A stretch of 64,000 nt of DNA from Komagataeibacter xylinus NBRC 15237. GTDB taxonomy: Bacteria > Pseudomonadota > Alphaproteobacteria > Acetobacterales > Acetobacteraceae. This document shows, one piece after another, positions 27,045-35,980 of this stretch. The number at the start of each line of letters is the position of its first letter. The stretch's first letter is position 1. Where the stretch lies: positions 1-64,000 of the forward strand of contig NZ_BCTP01000009.1 of assembly GCF_001571345.1 (NCBI RefSeq), written 5' to 3'. Under the pieces are notes generated by a model. That model did not search any database. It was not told the origin of the DNA and saw only the letters and a list, made by a program, of their open reading frames with translations. Both the position numbers and the translations under genes were made by a program.

Positions 27045-28031
27045 TCAGCTTTTTTTACGGCGCAGGGCCAGCAGCACGATGCCCATCAGCCCCGTTACGG
27101 TGGCAAGCTGGGCATGGCGGCTGGTTAGCAGGAACGGCATGGCCTTGCGCGTGACCATGTCAAACCGGCCATGGGCGGCATAGGCGCCGGGCACGGTTTC
27201 ATACAGGTCATCAGGCTCATTGCCGGCTACCGGGGTTTTTTCCAGTTGCTTCGCGTAGCCCTTGCCCGACAGCCAGCGGTCTGACAGACCGGGCAGGAAG
27301 GTGGACAGCGCCCAGTTGCGTACGCCCGACAGGCCCACCCAGATATCACGCTCGCGCCCGAAGGCGGCGCGGCAGATGGCCTCGGCGGCGATTTCAGGCT
27401 CATAGACCGGCCCCATCGGCTTGAGGCGCTTGCCGGTGTGGTTGCGTGTCCATGAAAAGCGCGGCGTGTTGATGGCGGGCAGGTGCACCAGCGCAATGTG
27501 GATGCGGTCGCCATCATGCAGGATTTCAGGGCGGATGCTCTCGGAGAAGGCCCGCACGGCGGCGCGCGCCCCGTTTTCCACCGCCTGCAGCGGCGGCGGC
27601 CGCAGGCTGGCCAGCCGGTCCAGGTTGACGATGGTGCCATGCCCGCGACGGCGCATGCGCGTCAGCGCCGCGCGCGTGCCGTTGACGGTGCCAAGATAGG
27701 TCACCTCGGTCGCGCGGCGGATCTCATCGGCTTCAAGGGCCGCGACCTGCCCGGTTACGGTCGCACCCGCGCAGTTGATCCATAACGTGATGGGGCCGAG
27801 CTTTTCTTCTATTTCCTCAGCCGCCTGTTCCACTGCCGCCGCATCCGCCACGTCGGCGCAGACGATATGGGTGCGCACCTTGAGTTCGCGCAGTTCGGCG
27901 GCGGCATCATTGAGCCGGTCGCGGTTGCGGCCAAGCAGGGCGACATCGCACCCGGCCCGGGCCAGTGTGCGGGCCGTGGCGCGGCCGATTCCCGCGCCCG
28001 CTCCGGTAATGACGGCAACCTGCTGCGGCAT
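27045..28031 (-). CDS. SDR-family protein lacking the catalytic triad
   Basis: A 328-residue short-chain dehydrogenase/reductase homologue with an intact cofactor motif (TGAGAGIGRATA) and NCAGA (residues 86-90). Homologues of this length carry Ser, Tyr and Lys in a segment shaped like S-A-L-A-Y-R...S-A-Y-C-x-x-K. Here the same segment reads NLDRLASLRPPPLQAVENGAR, with Arg139, Glu152 and Arg156 at the three catalytic positions. The downstream NTPRFSW motif is kept. A C-terminal hydrophobic helix ends in RRKKS and may anchor it to the membrane. It is probably a non-catalytic NAD(P)-binding protein. The start at 28031 has GGAG 8 nt upstream. Confidence 0.8.
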   Translation of the reverse strand: MPQQVAVITGAGAGIGRATARTLARAGCDVALLGRNRDRLNDAAAELRELKVRTHIVCADVADAAAVEQAAEEIEEKLGPITLWINCAGATVTGQVAALEADEIRRATEVTYLGTVNGTRAALTRMRRRGHGTIVNLDRLASLRPPPLQAVENGARAAVRAFSESIRPEILHDGDRIHIALVHLPAINTPRFSWTRNHTGKRLKPMGPVYEPEIAAEAICRAAFGRERDIWVGLSGVRNWALSTFLPGLSDRWLSGKGYAKQLEKTPVAGNEPDDLYETVPGAYAAHGRFDMVTRKAMPFLLTSRHAQLATVTGLMGIVLLALRRKKS

Positions 28032-28158
28032 GAATGATGCTCCCACCCGTTGGTAACAAGAACCGCGCGGGCAAGGCCGCGCGGGCTGAAAATCACGACC
28101 GGCACCCTATCACGGCCTGCGGCGGGCGAACACCATCACGCAGGCAGGGGTGCCCCTC

Positions 28159-28737
28159 TCAGATATATTTCAGCGCCACGATGCCGCCCACCAGCACGAC
28201 GGCGAACAGCCCGGCCACCAGCGGCAGGCGCTTTTCGATAAAGCCCTCGATCGACGCGCCATAGCGGCGCAGCAGGGCGGCCAGCAGGAAGAAGCGCGCG
28301 CCTCGCGTCACCGCGCAGGCCAGCAGGAACGGCACCAGCGACAGATGCGCGGCCCCACTGGCAATGGTGACGAATTTGAATGGAATGGGTGTCAGGCCCT
28401 TGATGAGGATGATCCACACGCCCCATTCGCGGAAGCGGTCCTGCAGGGTCTGCAATGTGTGCTCGGCATGATAGAAATGCACGATTGGCATGGCCGCGTA
28501 TTCCAGCAGGAACGAGCCGATGCACCAGCCCAGCACCGCCCCCGCCACGGAGGCAATGGTGCAGATGGCGGCGAGCCGGAAGGCCCGCTCGCGCTGTGTC
28601 AGCACCATGGGCAGCAGCATGATGTCGGGCGGCAGCGGAAAGACGCTGGCCTCGGCAAAAGCGAGCACTGCCAGCCATAAAACGGCATGCCGGCTGGCGG
28701 CGAGGGCAGTGACGCGGGCATACAGGCGATCAAGCAT
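28159..28737 (-). CDS. YqaA/DedA-like inner membrane protein
   Basis: A 192-residue protein of the YqaA family in the DedA/VTT superfamily. At least four hydrophobic segments are visible. The conserved region includes FAEASVFPLPPDIMLLPMVL and the re-entrant loop GLTPIPFKFVTIASGAAHLS, whose Pro and Gly residues are typical. DedA-like proteins act in lipid flipping or proton-motive-force homeostasis; the exact substrate here is unknown. The next minus-strand gene upstream encodes an OsmC protein, 40 bp away. Confidence 0.85.
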   Translation of the reverse strand: MLDRLYARVTALAASRHAVLWLAVLAFAEASVFPLPPDIMLLPMVLTQRERAFRLAAICTIASVAGAVLGWCIGSFLLEYAAMPIVHFYHAEHTLQTLQDRFREWGVWIILIKGLTPIPFKFVTIASGAAHLSLVPFLLACAVTRGARFFLLAALLRRYGASIEGFIEKRLPLVAGLFAVVLVGGIVALKYI

Positions 28738-28777
28738 TATCGGGCAATGCCATTAACCGCCTGCTGGCGGCAAGGAC

Positions 28778-29257
28778 TTATTGCGCGCTGGTCACGCGTG
28801 GCTCGCACGTCACGGGAAAGCGTACCGAGCGCGCGATGCAGCTGCGCATGGCGGCATCGTTGTGCAGGTCGATCACCTGCTGCACGTCATGCGCGGTGGA
28901 AAGGGCTGCGTGGGGCCGCAGGATGACCTGCGTGAAGGAAAATGACCCGTCCTCGAATTCCTCCAGAATGCCCTCGGCATGGTCGGCATAGGACAGGATG
29001 CCGATTCCCATCGCCGTGCACAGATGGATGAACCAGAGCTGGTGGTCCGCGCACAGCGCGCCGAGCAGCAGCTTCTCGGGGTTCCATTTCTGGGAGTCGC
29101 CGCGAAAGGCGGGGGAGGCCGATCCGTCAATGACCGGCCGGCCCGTGCAGTGCAGCTCGTAGCTGCGTTGATGATGGGCCTGCCGGGAAGCCCCGTCATG
29201 TTCGCCGCTTCCGGTCCATAAAAGGGAGACCTGATAACGGTGTGTTCTATCCGGCAT
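28778..29257 (-). CDS. OsmC-family peroxide-reducing protein
   Basis: A 159-residue OsmC/Ohr-superfamily protein. The two redox cysteines can be seen: one in LLLGALCADHQLWFIHLC, the second in AAMRSCIARSVRFPV. The first segment matches the core helix of OsmC-like (YhfA-type) proteins with His after the Cys. Family members reduce organic hydroperoxides by thiol chemistry in the cytoplasm. It lies 41 bp downstream of the histidine kinase gene and could share that transcript (regulator, kinase, OsmC, YqaA). Confidence 0.85.
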   Translation of the reverse strand: MPDRTHRYQVSLLWTGSGEHDGASRQAHHQRSYELHCTGRPVIDGSASPAFRGDSQKWNPEKLLLGALCADHQLWFIHLCTAMGIGILSYADHAEGILEEFEDGSFSFTQVILRPHAALSTAHDVQQVIDLHNDAAMRSCIARSVRFPVTCEPRVTSAQ

Positions 29258-29297
29258 CGAGCGCTATATCCTGAATTGTCCGTACTGGAATCGGACC

Positions 29298-30875
29298 TTA
29301 GCAGACAAGTGTGACCGTCACACGTAATCCATGCGGGTGTCGGTTGCCTAGCCGGATATCGCCCCCGAGCCCCCAGATAATATTGCGCGATATGGACAGG
29401 CCGAGCCCCGTGCCGCCGGTTTCGCGGTTGCGGCTCTGCTCGGCGCGCACGAAGGGGTCGAACATGCGCTCGAGATCCTCGGTGGGCAGGCCGGGGCCAT
29501 CATCCTCGATCAGGATGGTCACGGTGGATTCCGCGCCGTTTTCACCCGCGCCCTTATGGGGCGGCAGCAGCACGATCCGCACGCCGCCGCCATATTTTAT
29601 GGCGTTGGTGACAAGGTTGCTCAACGCGCGCTTGAGCGCCATGGGGCGCGCGCGCACCAGAACGTCGGGCATTTCCGATGAAAATGCGATGTTGTCAGCC
29701 GCATCGAGATAGGTCTCGGCGGCTTCATCGGCAATGGTCTGGAGGAGGGCTGTCAGGTTGACCTGCCCCATCGGCTCGCGCTGCGAGGCGTCGCGGCCAA
29801 AGGCCAGGGTAGCGGCCACCATGGCCTCGAGTTCATCGAGGTCGCCGAGCATCTTGGCCCGCATCTCGTCATCTTCGATGAATTCGGCGCGCAGCTTCAG
29901 GCGCGTGATCGGCGTGCGCAGGTCGTGGCCGATGGCGGTCAGCATCAGCGTGCGGTCGGTCAGGTAGCGGCGGATGCGGTGCGCCATCGTATTGAAGGCA
30001 TGGGCGGCGCGCGCCACCTCGCTTGGTCCATCCTCGGGCATGGGGGGGGCGTTGACGTTGCGGCCAAGTTCCTCGGCGGCGGCGCCCAGCGTGCTGACGG
30101 GCGCGATCAGCCTGCGCACGCCCCACAGGATCAGGATGCCGCCCGCGAAGGTCATGATGAGGAAGGCGATGGGGAAGGTGGGCGAGCGGAACGGGCTGGG
30201 CCGGGGCAGGGTATAATGGATCGTGACCCACCGCCGCTCATCGGGCAGCAGGAAGGCAACCGCCCGCCTGCGCCCCGATGTGGGCGTGATCAGCACCTGC
30301 TCGGGGCGCATCGATTGCGGCAGCGGCCCCATGCCGGGGTCGTTTTCGGGGCCGAATCCATGCGGGCCGCCGGGGCTGTCGGGGCCAAAGGGGCCACCCG
30401 GCCCGTGCGGGCCGCCGTGGCTGAAGGGCACCGGGCTCATGTCATCGGGCATGTGGCCGCCATTCCACTCACCCGGCGGCATGTGGTGCTGGGGGCGGGG
30501 CGGTAGCGCCATGGCGTTGATCATGTCCGGCTCGGGGCCGGGGGTCAGCGTGATGTGCACGCTCTCGGGCAGGTGCAGGGCCGCAAGCTCGCGGTCACGG
30601 TCCGAGGGCGCGGTCTCCACGATGGCGCGGTAATAGGTGAACATCTTGCTGCGCGCGCGCTCATAGATCATGCGCTGGTCAAAATCGAACCGGTCGAGCG
30701 CGTGGATGGTCAGCCCGATGATCTGGATGATGCCCAGGCCCCCGATCAGCAGCAGCGTGGTGCGCGCGGCAAGCGACTGTGGCAGGAGGCGACGCCACAG
30801 GCGCGGCCACGCGCCCGGCGGTTTTTCCGCCGGTGGGGGCGCTGACAGGAAGGAGGAACCGGGGAGCGGCTGCAT
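29298..30875 (-). CDS. Sensor histidine kinase (EnvZ/OmpR type) with Gly/Pro/His-rich sensor
   Basis: A 525-residue inner-membrane kinase. TM1 is at about residues 38-57 and TM2 at about 234-252, followed by a HAMP domain. The phospho-acceptor is His317 in AIGHDLRTPITRLKLRAEF, and the ATPase domain ends with GGTGLGLSISRNI. The periplasmic domain (about 58-233) includes a low-complexity run at about 124-187 made mostly of Gly, Pro, His, Met and Asp, which could bind metal. It is 8 bp downstream of its response regulator and very likely co-transcribed with it. Confidence 0.92.
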   Translation of the reverse strand: MQPLPGSSFLSAPPPAEKPPGAWPRLWRRLLPQSLAARTTLLLIGGLGIIQIIGLTIHALDRFDFDQRMIYERARSKMFTYYRAIVETAPSDRDRELAALHLPESVHITLTPGPEPDMINAMALPPRPQHHMPPGEWNGGHMPDDMSPVPFSHGGPHGPGGPFGPDSPGGPHGFGPENDPGMGPLPQSMRPEQVLITPTSGRRRAVAFLLPDERRWVTIHYTLPRPSPFRSPTFPIAFLIMTFAGGILILWGVRRLIAPVSTLGAAAEELGRNVNAPPMPEDGPSEVARAAHAFNTMAHRIRRYLTDRTLMLTAIGHDLRTPITRLKLRAEFIEDDEMRAKMLGDLDELEAMVAATLAFGRDASQREPMGQVNLTALLQTIADEAAETYLDAADNIAFSSEMPDVLVRARPMALKRALSNLVTNAIKYGGGVRIVLLPPHKGAGENGAESTVTILIEDDGPGLPTEDLERMFDPFVRAEQSRNRETGGTGLGLSISRNIIWGLGGDIRLGNRHPHGLRVTVTLVC

Positions 30876-30883
30876 GGGGCGGG

Positions 30884-31603
30884 TCAGTTGCGCTCGACCT
30901 CGGCTGCGAGCACGTAGCCCCCGCCGCGCACCGTCTTGATCAGCTGCGCGTTGCGGCCGTTATCTTCAAGCTTGCGGCGCAGGCGGCTGATGGCCACGTC
31001 GATGGCGCGGTCGAACGGACCGGCCTGCCGCCCGCGCAGGAGGTCGAACAGCATGTCGCGCGTCATGACCCGGTTGGCGCGGTCGAGCAGGGCGAGCAGC
31101 AGGTCGTATTCGCCGCCGGTCAGCGGCACTTCCACGCCTTCCGGGTTATGCAGCCGCCGCCGCCCGGTATCGAGCGACCAGCCCGCAAAGCGCAGCGTGT
31201 GCAGCACCGGCACGCTGCGCGGGTCGGGCGTGTCGCTCGCGCGGCGCAGCACGGCGCGGATGCGCGCCAGCAGTTCACGCGGGTTGAAGGGCTTGGGCAC
31301 GTAGTCATCCGCGCCAAGTTCAAGGCCGATGATGCGGTCGGTATCATCGCCCATGGCGGTCAGCATCACGATGGGCACGTTGGCCTGCGTGCGGAGCCAG
31401 CGCGAGATGTCCAGCCCGCTCTCGCCCGGCAGCATGAGGTCGAGGATGACGAGCTGGTAATGCCCTTCCCCCCACCGGCGGCGGGCTTCCTGCCCGTCAC
31501 GCGCGGTGGTGACGCGCAGTTCATTGCGTTCGAGGAAGCGTGCCAGCAGGTCACGGATCTCGCGGTCGTCATCGATGATGAGGATATGCGGCAGCGGGTT
31601 CAT
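30884..31603 (-). CDS. OmpR-family response regulator
   Basis: A 239-residue two-component regulator. The receiver domain shows the acidic pair in LIIDDDREIRDLL, the phospho-acceptor Asp in VILDLMLPGESG, and the Lys switch in VPKPFNPRELL. The C-terminal winged helix-turn-helix has the OmpR/PhoB ending IDVAISRLRRKLEDN and IKTVRGGGYVL. It precedes its kinase on the minus strand. The target genes are not visible from the sequence; the OsmC/YqaA genes downstream and the divergent side are candidates. Confidence 0.94.
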   Translation of the reverse strand: MNPLPHILIIDDDREIRDLLARFLERNELRVTTARDGQEARRRWGEGHYQLVILDLMLPGESGLDISRWLRTQANVPIVMLTAMGDDTDRIIGLELGADDYVPKPFNPRELLARIRAVLRRASDTPDPRSVPVLHTLRFAGWSLDTGRRRLHNPEGVEVPLTGGEYDLLLALLDRANRVMTRDMLFDLLRGRQAGPFDRAIDVAISRLRRKLEDNGRNAQLIKTVRGGGYVLAAEVERN

Positions 31604-31680
31604 GCGCTGATCCTACACCATGGCGCAGCGGCCCGCATCTGGTGTTTCACTCCGTTTCAATGGCTGTGACCGCAGGGTGT

Positions 31681-32703
31681 TCAGGCCAGCCAGGACGGCA
31701 CGGGCAGGTTTTTGCCGCGCAGGAATTCCGGGTTGAACAGCTTGGACTGGTAGCGCGCCCCCCCATCGCACAGGATGGTGACAATGCGGTGCCCCGGCCC
31801 CATGGCGCGGGCCACGCGGATGGCGGCGGCGATGTTGATGCCCGCCGACCCGCCAACCGAAAGCCCTTCATGGATCAGCAGGCTGTAGATCTGCTCCAGC
31901 GCCTCGGGGTCGGGGATGCGCACGGCATCATCGAAATGCAGCCCCTCAAGGTTGCCCGTCACGCGGGACTGGCCGATGCCCTCGGTCACGGAAGACCCGC
32001 TGACCGAAAGGTCACCCGACTTCACCCATCCATACAGACCCGAGCCTTCAGGGTCGGCCAGTACGATGCGCGGGCGCGCAACACCGGCCTTGCGGGCTTC
32101 ATCCTCCAGCCCCAGCGTAACACCCGCCAGCGTGCCGCCGGTGCCGCATGAGCAGGTGAAGGCATCGAGCCTGCCGCCCATCTGCTGCCAGATCTCGGGG
32201 GCGGTGGTGTGGCGGTGGCCTTCGCGGTTGGCGGTATTGTCGAACTGGTTGGCCCACACGCCGCCGGTTTCCTCGGCCAGGCGGCGTGACACATGCACGT
32301 AATTGCCCGGATCACGGAAGGGTTTGGCGGGCACGAGGCGCAGGTCGGCCCCGATCATGCGCAGGAAGTCGATCTTCTCGCGGCTCTGGGTCTCGGGCAT
32401 GACGATGATGGAACGGTAGCCGCGCGCATTGGCCACGAGGGTGAGGCCAATGCCGGTATTGCCGGCCGTGCCCTCGACGATCGTGCCGCCGGGTTTGAGC
32501 GTGCCGCGCCGTTCGGCATCATCGATGATGGCCAGCGCCGCACGGTCCTTGACCGAGCCGCCGGGGTTCATGAACTCCGCCTTGCCGTAGATCTCGCACC
32601 CCGTGAGGTCTGACGCATGGCGCAGGCGGATCAGCGGCGTATGGCCGATGGCTGCGGGCATGTCAGCACTGAGGGAGGAGACGGGATTTGCACTTTCGGC
32701 CAT
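31681..32703 (-). CDS. cysK: Cysteine synthase A family protein
   Basis: A 340-residue PLP enzyme of the O-acetylserine sulfhydrylase family. The PLP lysine is in MNPGGSVKDRAAL, the substrate loop is EGTAGNTGIGL, and the phosphate-binding loop is CGTGGTLAGV. It makes cysteine from O-acetylserine and sulfide. Cystathionine beta-synthase-like activity is possible because the loop reads TAGNTG instead of TSGNTG. The start at 32703 is preferred over a longer frame to 32766. It is divergent from a rhodanese gene, which suggests a sulfur-trafficking pair. Confidence 0.88.
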   Translation of the reverse strand: MAESANPVSSLSADMPAAIGHTPLIRLRHASDLTGCEIYGKAEFMNPGGSVKDRAALAIIDDAERRGTLKPGGTIVEGTAGNTGIGLTLVANARGYRSIIVMPETQSREKIDFLRMIGADLRLVPAKPFRDPGNYVHVSRRLAEETGGVWANQFDNTANREGHRHTTAPEIWQQMGGRLDAFTCSCGTGGTLAGVTLGLEDEARKAGVARPRIVLADPEGSGLYGWVKSGDLSVSGSSVTEGIGQSRVTGNLEGLHFDDAVRIPDPEALEQIYSLLIHEGLSVGGSAGINIAAAIRVARAMGPGHRIVTILCDGGARYQSKLFNPEFLRGKNLPVPSWLA

Positions 32704-32851
32704 AAGGCAGCACCTTCGCTTGATCTGGGTCGTACCATGCGGCACGGCAGGCCGGATGGTGGCCATGCAGTGCCTGTTGCATCCTTACTATCAGGAATGG
32801 GGCAGGGCTGGCATATCCCCGCTGCGCAGGTTTTTCCAGCCGAAAGGAAAC

Positions 32852-33265
32852 ATGATGATTGACGATATCTCGCCCGCCGCCGCGTGGGCTGCGGTCAGTG
32901 GCCGCCCTAACGCCCATCTGGTGGATGTGCGCACCCCCATGGAATGGGAACATATTGGCGTGCCTGATCTTTCCGGCGCGGGGCGCGAACTGGTGCGCGA
33001 CAGCTGGCAGCTCCCGCCTGCGGGGCAGGTCAACCCGGACTTCCTGACCACACTGGAAAAGGCCGGGATCGGCAAGGCCGACGAGATCTATTTCATCTGC
33101 CGCTCCGGCGCGCGCAGCATGGCTGCTGCCCATGCGGCGTATGACGCGGGCTATCACAATGTTTTCAACGTGGCTGATGGCTTCGAGGGGCCGGAAGATG
33201 CGACGGGCAGCCGTGGCCGCCTTGCGGGCTGGCAGGCATCCGAACTGCCGTGGACGCGCGGCTGA
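32852..33265 (+). CDS. Rhodanese-like sulfurtransferase
   Basis: A 137-residue single-domain rhodanese. The active loop is CRSGARS, with the catalytic Cys in YFICRSGARSMAAAHA. VDVRTPMEWEHIGVP is the domain opening. It carries persulfide sulfur or moves it to acceptors such as cyanide or thiols. A ribosome site (AAAGGAAA) lies just before the tandem ATGs at 32852 and 32855. A longer frame from 32603 runs antisense through the cysteine synthase start and is not used. A three-stem repeat starts 19 nt after the stop. Confidence 0.88.
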   Translation: MMIDDISPAAAWAAVSGRPNAHLVDVRTPMEWEHIGVPDLSGAGRELVRDSWQLPPAGQVNPDFLTTLEKAGIGKADEIYFICRSGARSMAAAHAAYDAGYHNVFNVADGFEGPEDATGSRGRLAGWQASELPWTRG

Positions 33266-33284
33266 GTGGCCTTGCGGGATTGAA

Positions 33285-33369
33285 GTAAAAGTTTCTGGGT
33301 GCCGCCTTTTTGCAAAAAGGCGGCGTTCCTCCGAAGCTTTCTGAAAAAAGCTTCACCAGAAACTTTTAC
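33285..33369. repeat. Dispersed three-stem repeat, copy 3
   Basis: Located between convergent rhodanese and DUF2272 genes. The outer arms read GTAAAAGTTTCTGG and CCAGAAACTTTTAC: the C in one arm is matched by a G in the other, a compensatory change from copy 2. The first inner palindrome is unchanged. Confidence 0.9.
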
Positions 33370-33384
33370 GGTTGAAAGCCTGCC

Positions 33385-34278
33385 TTACTGGTCGGCCTGC
33401 GGCTCGCGGTCCGCATCGTAGCCTACCTGCAGCACCACGCACCACGGGTAGCGGGAGTCGAGGCTCGTGCCATTCCTGTCGGTCAGGCGGCCATTGGGGC
33501 CGACGGGCACATGGGTCAGGGCCACGGCATCATCGATATTGCCGCCAATGATGCTGATCTCGTGGCCAAAGGGCGCATCATCATGCGGCCCGGCCACCAC
33601 GATGCCACAATGCGCGGGAAAGCCCTGCGGCGTGGGCAGGTCACGAAAGCGCACCGACTTGCTCGCCCCGCGCCCCACGCAGATCAGGTCGCCCATTTTG
33701 GGTGCGTAACGGGCGGGATTGCGGGCCTTGACGCCCTTTTCCTGCCCTGATGCGGCAGCGTTGATATAGGTGGCGTGGTTGGGCGAATAGGCGAATCGGT
33801 CATTCGCACCCGCCACCCGCATCACATACGAGATGAACGCCGCCGACCACGCATAGCGGCCATCATGCACGAAATCGGTGATATGGCCGTCCGCGTCGTG
33901 CTTGCCATCCCATGAGGATTCGTTCTCGGCCGGGTCCTGACCAATCCACCAGTATTCCCCCACGCGCTGCCACAGTCCGGCCGTGCGCTCGGGCTTGACC
34001 ACCGGGGTGGTCGGCTCGGGGCGCAGCAGCGGGTCGTCATCACTGACCGGCTGGCCGAACAGCCGCCATTCGCGCAGCGCAATCGCCACCACGTCCTGCC
34101 GGTTGAACGGCTCGTAGTTGCGCGTGGCAAAATCGGGCACGTGGGTGTTGACTGCCAGCGGCCCGGCCCCGTTGGCGTATTGCGCGACCGGGGTGGTGGC
34201 CCGATGGGCCTGGTTGGCCGGAGTATGCGCGCACGCAGTCAGCACGAGCAGGGGGGCGAGCAGGACTGTCTTGCGCAA
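33385..34278 (-). CDS. DUF2272 outer-membrane or periplasmic lipoprotein
   Basis: A 297-residue lipoprotein with the lipobox LTAC at about residue 16 after a basic, hydrophobic signal. The C-terminal domain matches DUF2272, with WSAAFISYVMRVAGANDRFAYSPNHATYI and GDLICVGRG. DUF2272 is related to amidase-like CHAP folds, and its function is unknown. The start codon is TTG at 34278; GGAG lies 5-8 nt upstream, and no better ATG occurs before the signal sequence. It is divergent from an aldo/keto reductase. Confidence 0.8.
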   Translation of the reverse strand: MRKTVLLAPLLVLTACAHTPANQAHRATTPVAQYANGAGPLAVNTHVPDFATRNYEPFNRQDVVAIALREWRLFGQPVSDDDPLLRPEPTTPVVKPERTAGLWQRVGEYWWIGQDPAENESSWDGKHDADGHITDFVHDGRYAWSAAFISYVMRVAGANDRFAYSPNHATYINAAASGQEKGVKARNPARYAPKMGDLICVGRGASKSVRFRDLPTPQGFPAHCGIVVAGPHDDAPFGHEISIIGGNIDDAVALTHVPVGPNGRLTDRNGTSLDSRYPWCVVLQVGYDADREPQADQ

Positions 34279-34528
34279 GGGGCACTCCGTAACAGGTCAG
34301 GTGCCTTTACCCATACGGCGCGGACCGGCCTTGCGGAAGGGGTGCGCCCCTTTCCAGCCCGAAAAAGAACGCAACGCCGCCACGCGCCCGGTGTTGTGCA
34401 GGGCACGGGCATGCATGCCGCCGTTTCGTGGGGGTGGGTAACGCCGCGTGTCGCGCCGTGGCACACTCTCGTGAATCTGGCGGTCACGCCATCGCCACGA
34501 CCATTTTACCACAAGGGAGAGCATTTCA

Positions 34529-35527
34529 ATGACGCAGGCGCCTGTTACGGAAACCATCCAGATCCGGGGGCTCAGACAGCCCGTCTCGCGCATTGCGCTG
34601 GGCACATGGGCCATTGGCGGGTGGATGTGGGGCGGCGCGGATGACCGCAATGCCATCGCCACCATCCATGAAGCCCTCGATCTGGGCATAACGCTGGTCG
34701 ATACCGCCCCCGTGTATGGTTTTGGCCATTCGGAGGAGATCGTGGGCCAGGCCCTGGCCGGACGGCGCGACAGGGTGGCCATCGCCACCAAGGTGGGCCT
34801 GGACTGGAAGGATGACCACAAGCCATTCCGCAATTCATCACCCGCGCGCATCCGCAAGGAAATCGAGGATTCGCTGCGCCGCCTGCGCACGGACTACATC
34901 GACCTCTATCAGGTGCACTGGCCCGACTCCGCGGTGCCGATGGAAGAGACCGCCCGCACGCTCGAGGCCCTTGTGCGTGAAGGCAAGGTGCTGGCGCTGG
35001 GGGTCAGCAATTTCTCCATTGCCCAGATGGAGGCATTCGGGCAATTCGCGCCGCTCTGTGCCGTGCAGCCGCCCTACAACCTGTTTGAGCGCGCGATGGA
35101 GCACGACATCCTGCCCTATGCCCGCCAGCACGATCTGGCCATTCTCGCCTATGGCCCGCTGTGCCGTGGGCTGCTGTCAGGCAAGATGACGGCGGAGACG
35201 AAATTCGGCGCCGATGACCTGCGCAGCGCCGACCCCAAATTCCAGTCACCCCGTTTTGCGCATTACCTTCAGGCCGTGCGTGAGCTGCAGGACTTCGCCC
35301 GTGAAAAACACGGCAAGTCGCTGCTCGCGCTGGCCATACGCTGGGTGCTGGACCAGGGGCCGACCATTGCCCTGTGGGGCGCGCGCCGCCCCGACCAGAT
35401 CGCCGCCGTGGCCGATGCAATGGGCTGGCACCTGAGCGCTGATGACCGGCGCGAGATCGATGCGATCCTGGCGCGCTGCATTCCCGACCCGGTCGGTCCC
35501 GGCTTCATGGCGCCTCCGGGCGCCTGA
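34529..35527 (+). CDS. Aldo/keto reductase
   Basis: A 332-residue NADPH-dependent reductase with a TIM-barrel AKR fold. The catalytic Tyr is in VDTAPVYGFGHSEEIVGQAL, Lys in AIATKVGLDW, and His in DLYQVHWPDS. The C-terminal segment ALRWVLDQGPTIALWGARRPDQI is typical of the YajO/YhdN group. The physiological substrate, probably a small aldehyde or sugar, is not evident. The ribosome site GGGAGAG lies 8 nt before the ATG. It is monocistronic, with a divergent lipoprotein upstream. Confidence 0.88.
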   Translation: MTQAPVTETIQIRGLRQPVSRIALGTWAIGGWMWGGADDRNAIATIHEALDLGITLVDTAPVYGFGHSEEIVGQALAGRRDRVAIATKVGLDWKDDHKPFRNSSPARIRKEIEDSLRRLRTDYIDLYQVHWPDSAVPMEETARTLEALVREGKVLALGVSNFSIAQMEAFGQFAPLCAVQPPYNLFERAMEHDILPYARQHDLAILAYGPLCRGLLSGKMTAETKFGADDLRSADPKFQSPRFAHYLQAVRELQDFAREKHGKSLLALAIRWVLDQGPTIALWGARRPDQIAAVADAMGWHLSADDRREIDAILARCIPDPVGPGFMAPPGA

Positions 35528-35566
35528 CGGGTGCTGCCCCGTGCCCTGCTGCGCTAACAGGAGGGT

Positions 35567-35926
35567 TCAGGGGTCGATCGAATCACCCACGCTGGTGCTG
35601 TAGCGGGGTTTCCATGCCCCGGCCTCGACCATGCATTCGGCGTAAAAGCTGGTGTGCCCGGATCCGACCCATGTCTGGGCGCTGCCGCTGTTTCCGCTCC
35701 CCATCGCGCCAACGCCAGCCTTGCTCTGGCATCGCTCCGACGCGGCAACGTAGAGGGGGTCTTTTTCGCTGACAGCAGGCATGAAGCCGCTAATATCGCC
35801 ATAGGGCGAGTTGCCGTGAGGATGATGTTCGCGCACGTTGAAGTGGTGCGAGCGGGCCTGTGCGCCTGCCGCCCCGACGGTGCCGAGGCACAGGCAGGCC
35901 AGCAGGATACGGATACGCAGCAGCAT
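35567..35926 (-). CDS. Small exported protein of unknown function
   Basis: A 119-residue protein with a clear signal peptide (LLRIRILLACLCLGTVGAAGAQA). The mature part is short and polar, with a His-rich start (HHFNVREHHPHG) and two Cys residues, one in SERCQSK and one in YAECMVEAG, that could form a disulfide. I do not recognise a family. It is convergent with the aldo/keto reductase and lies about 54 bp downstream of the antiporter. Confidence 0.65.
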   Translation of the reverse strand: MLLRIRILLACLCLGTVGAAGAQARSHHFNVREHHPHGNSPYGDISGFMPAVSEKDPLYVAASERCQSKAGVGAMGSGNSGSAQTWVGSGHTSFYAECMVEAGAWKPRYSTSVGDSIDP

Positions 35927-35980
35927 GGGGCGGTTCCTCTTGCAGTTTCGGTCTGCCGGGGCGGGGTGGAGGCTCTTTTA

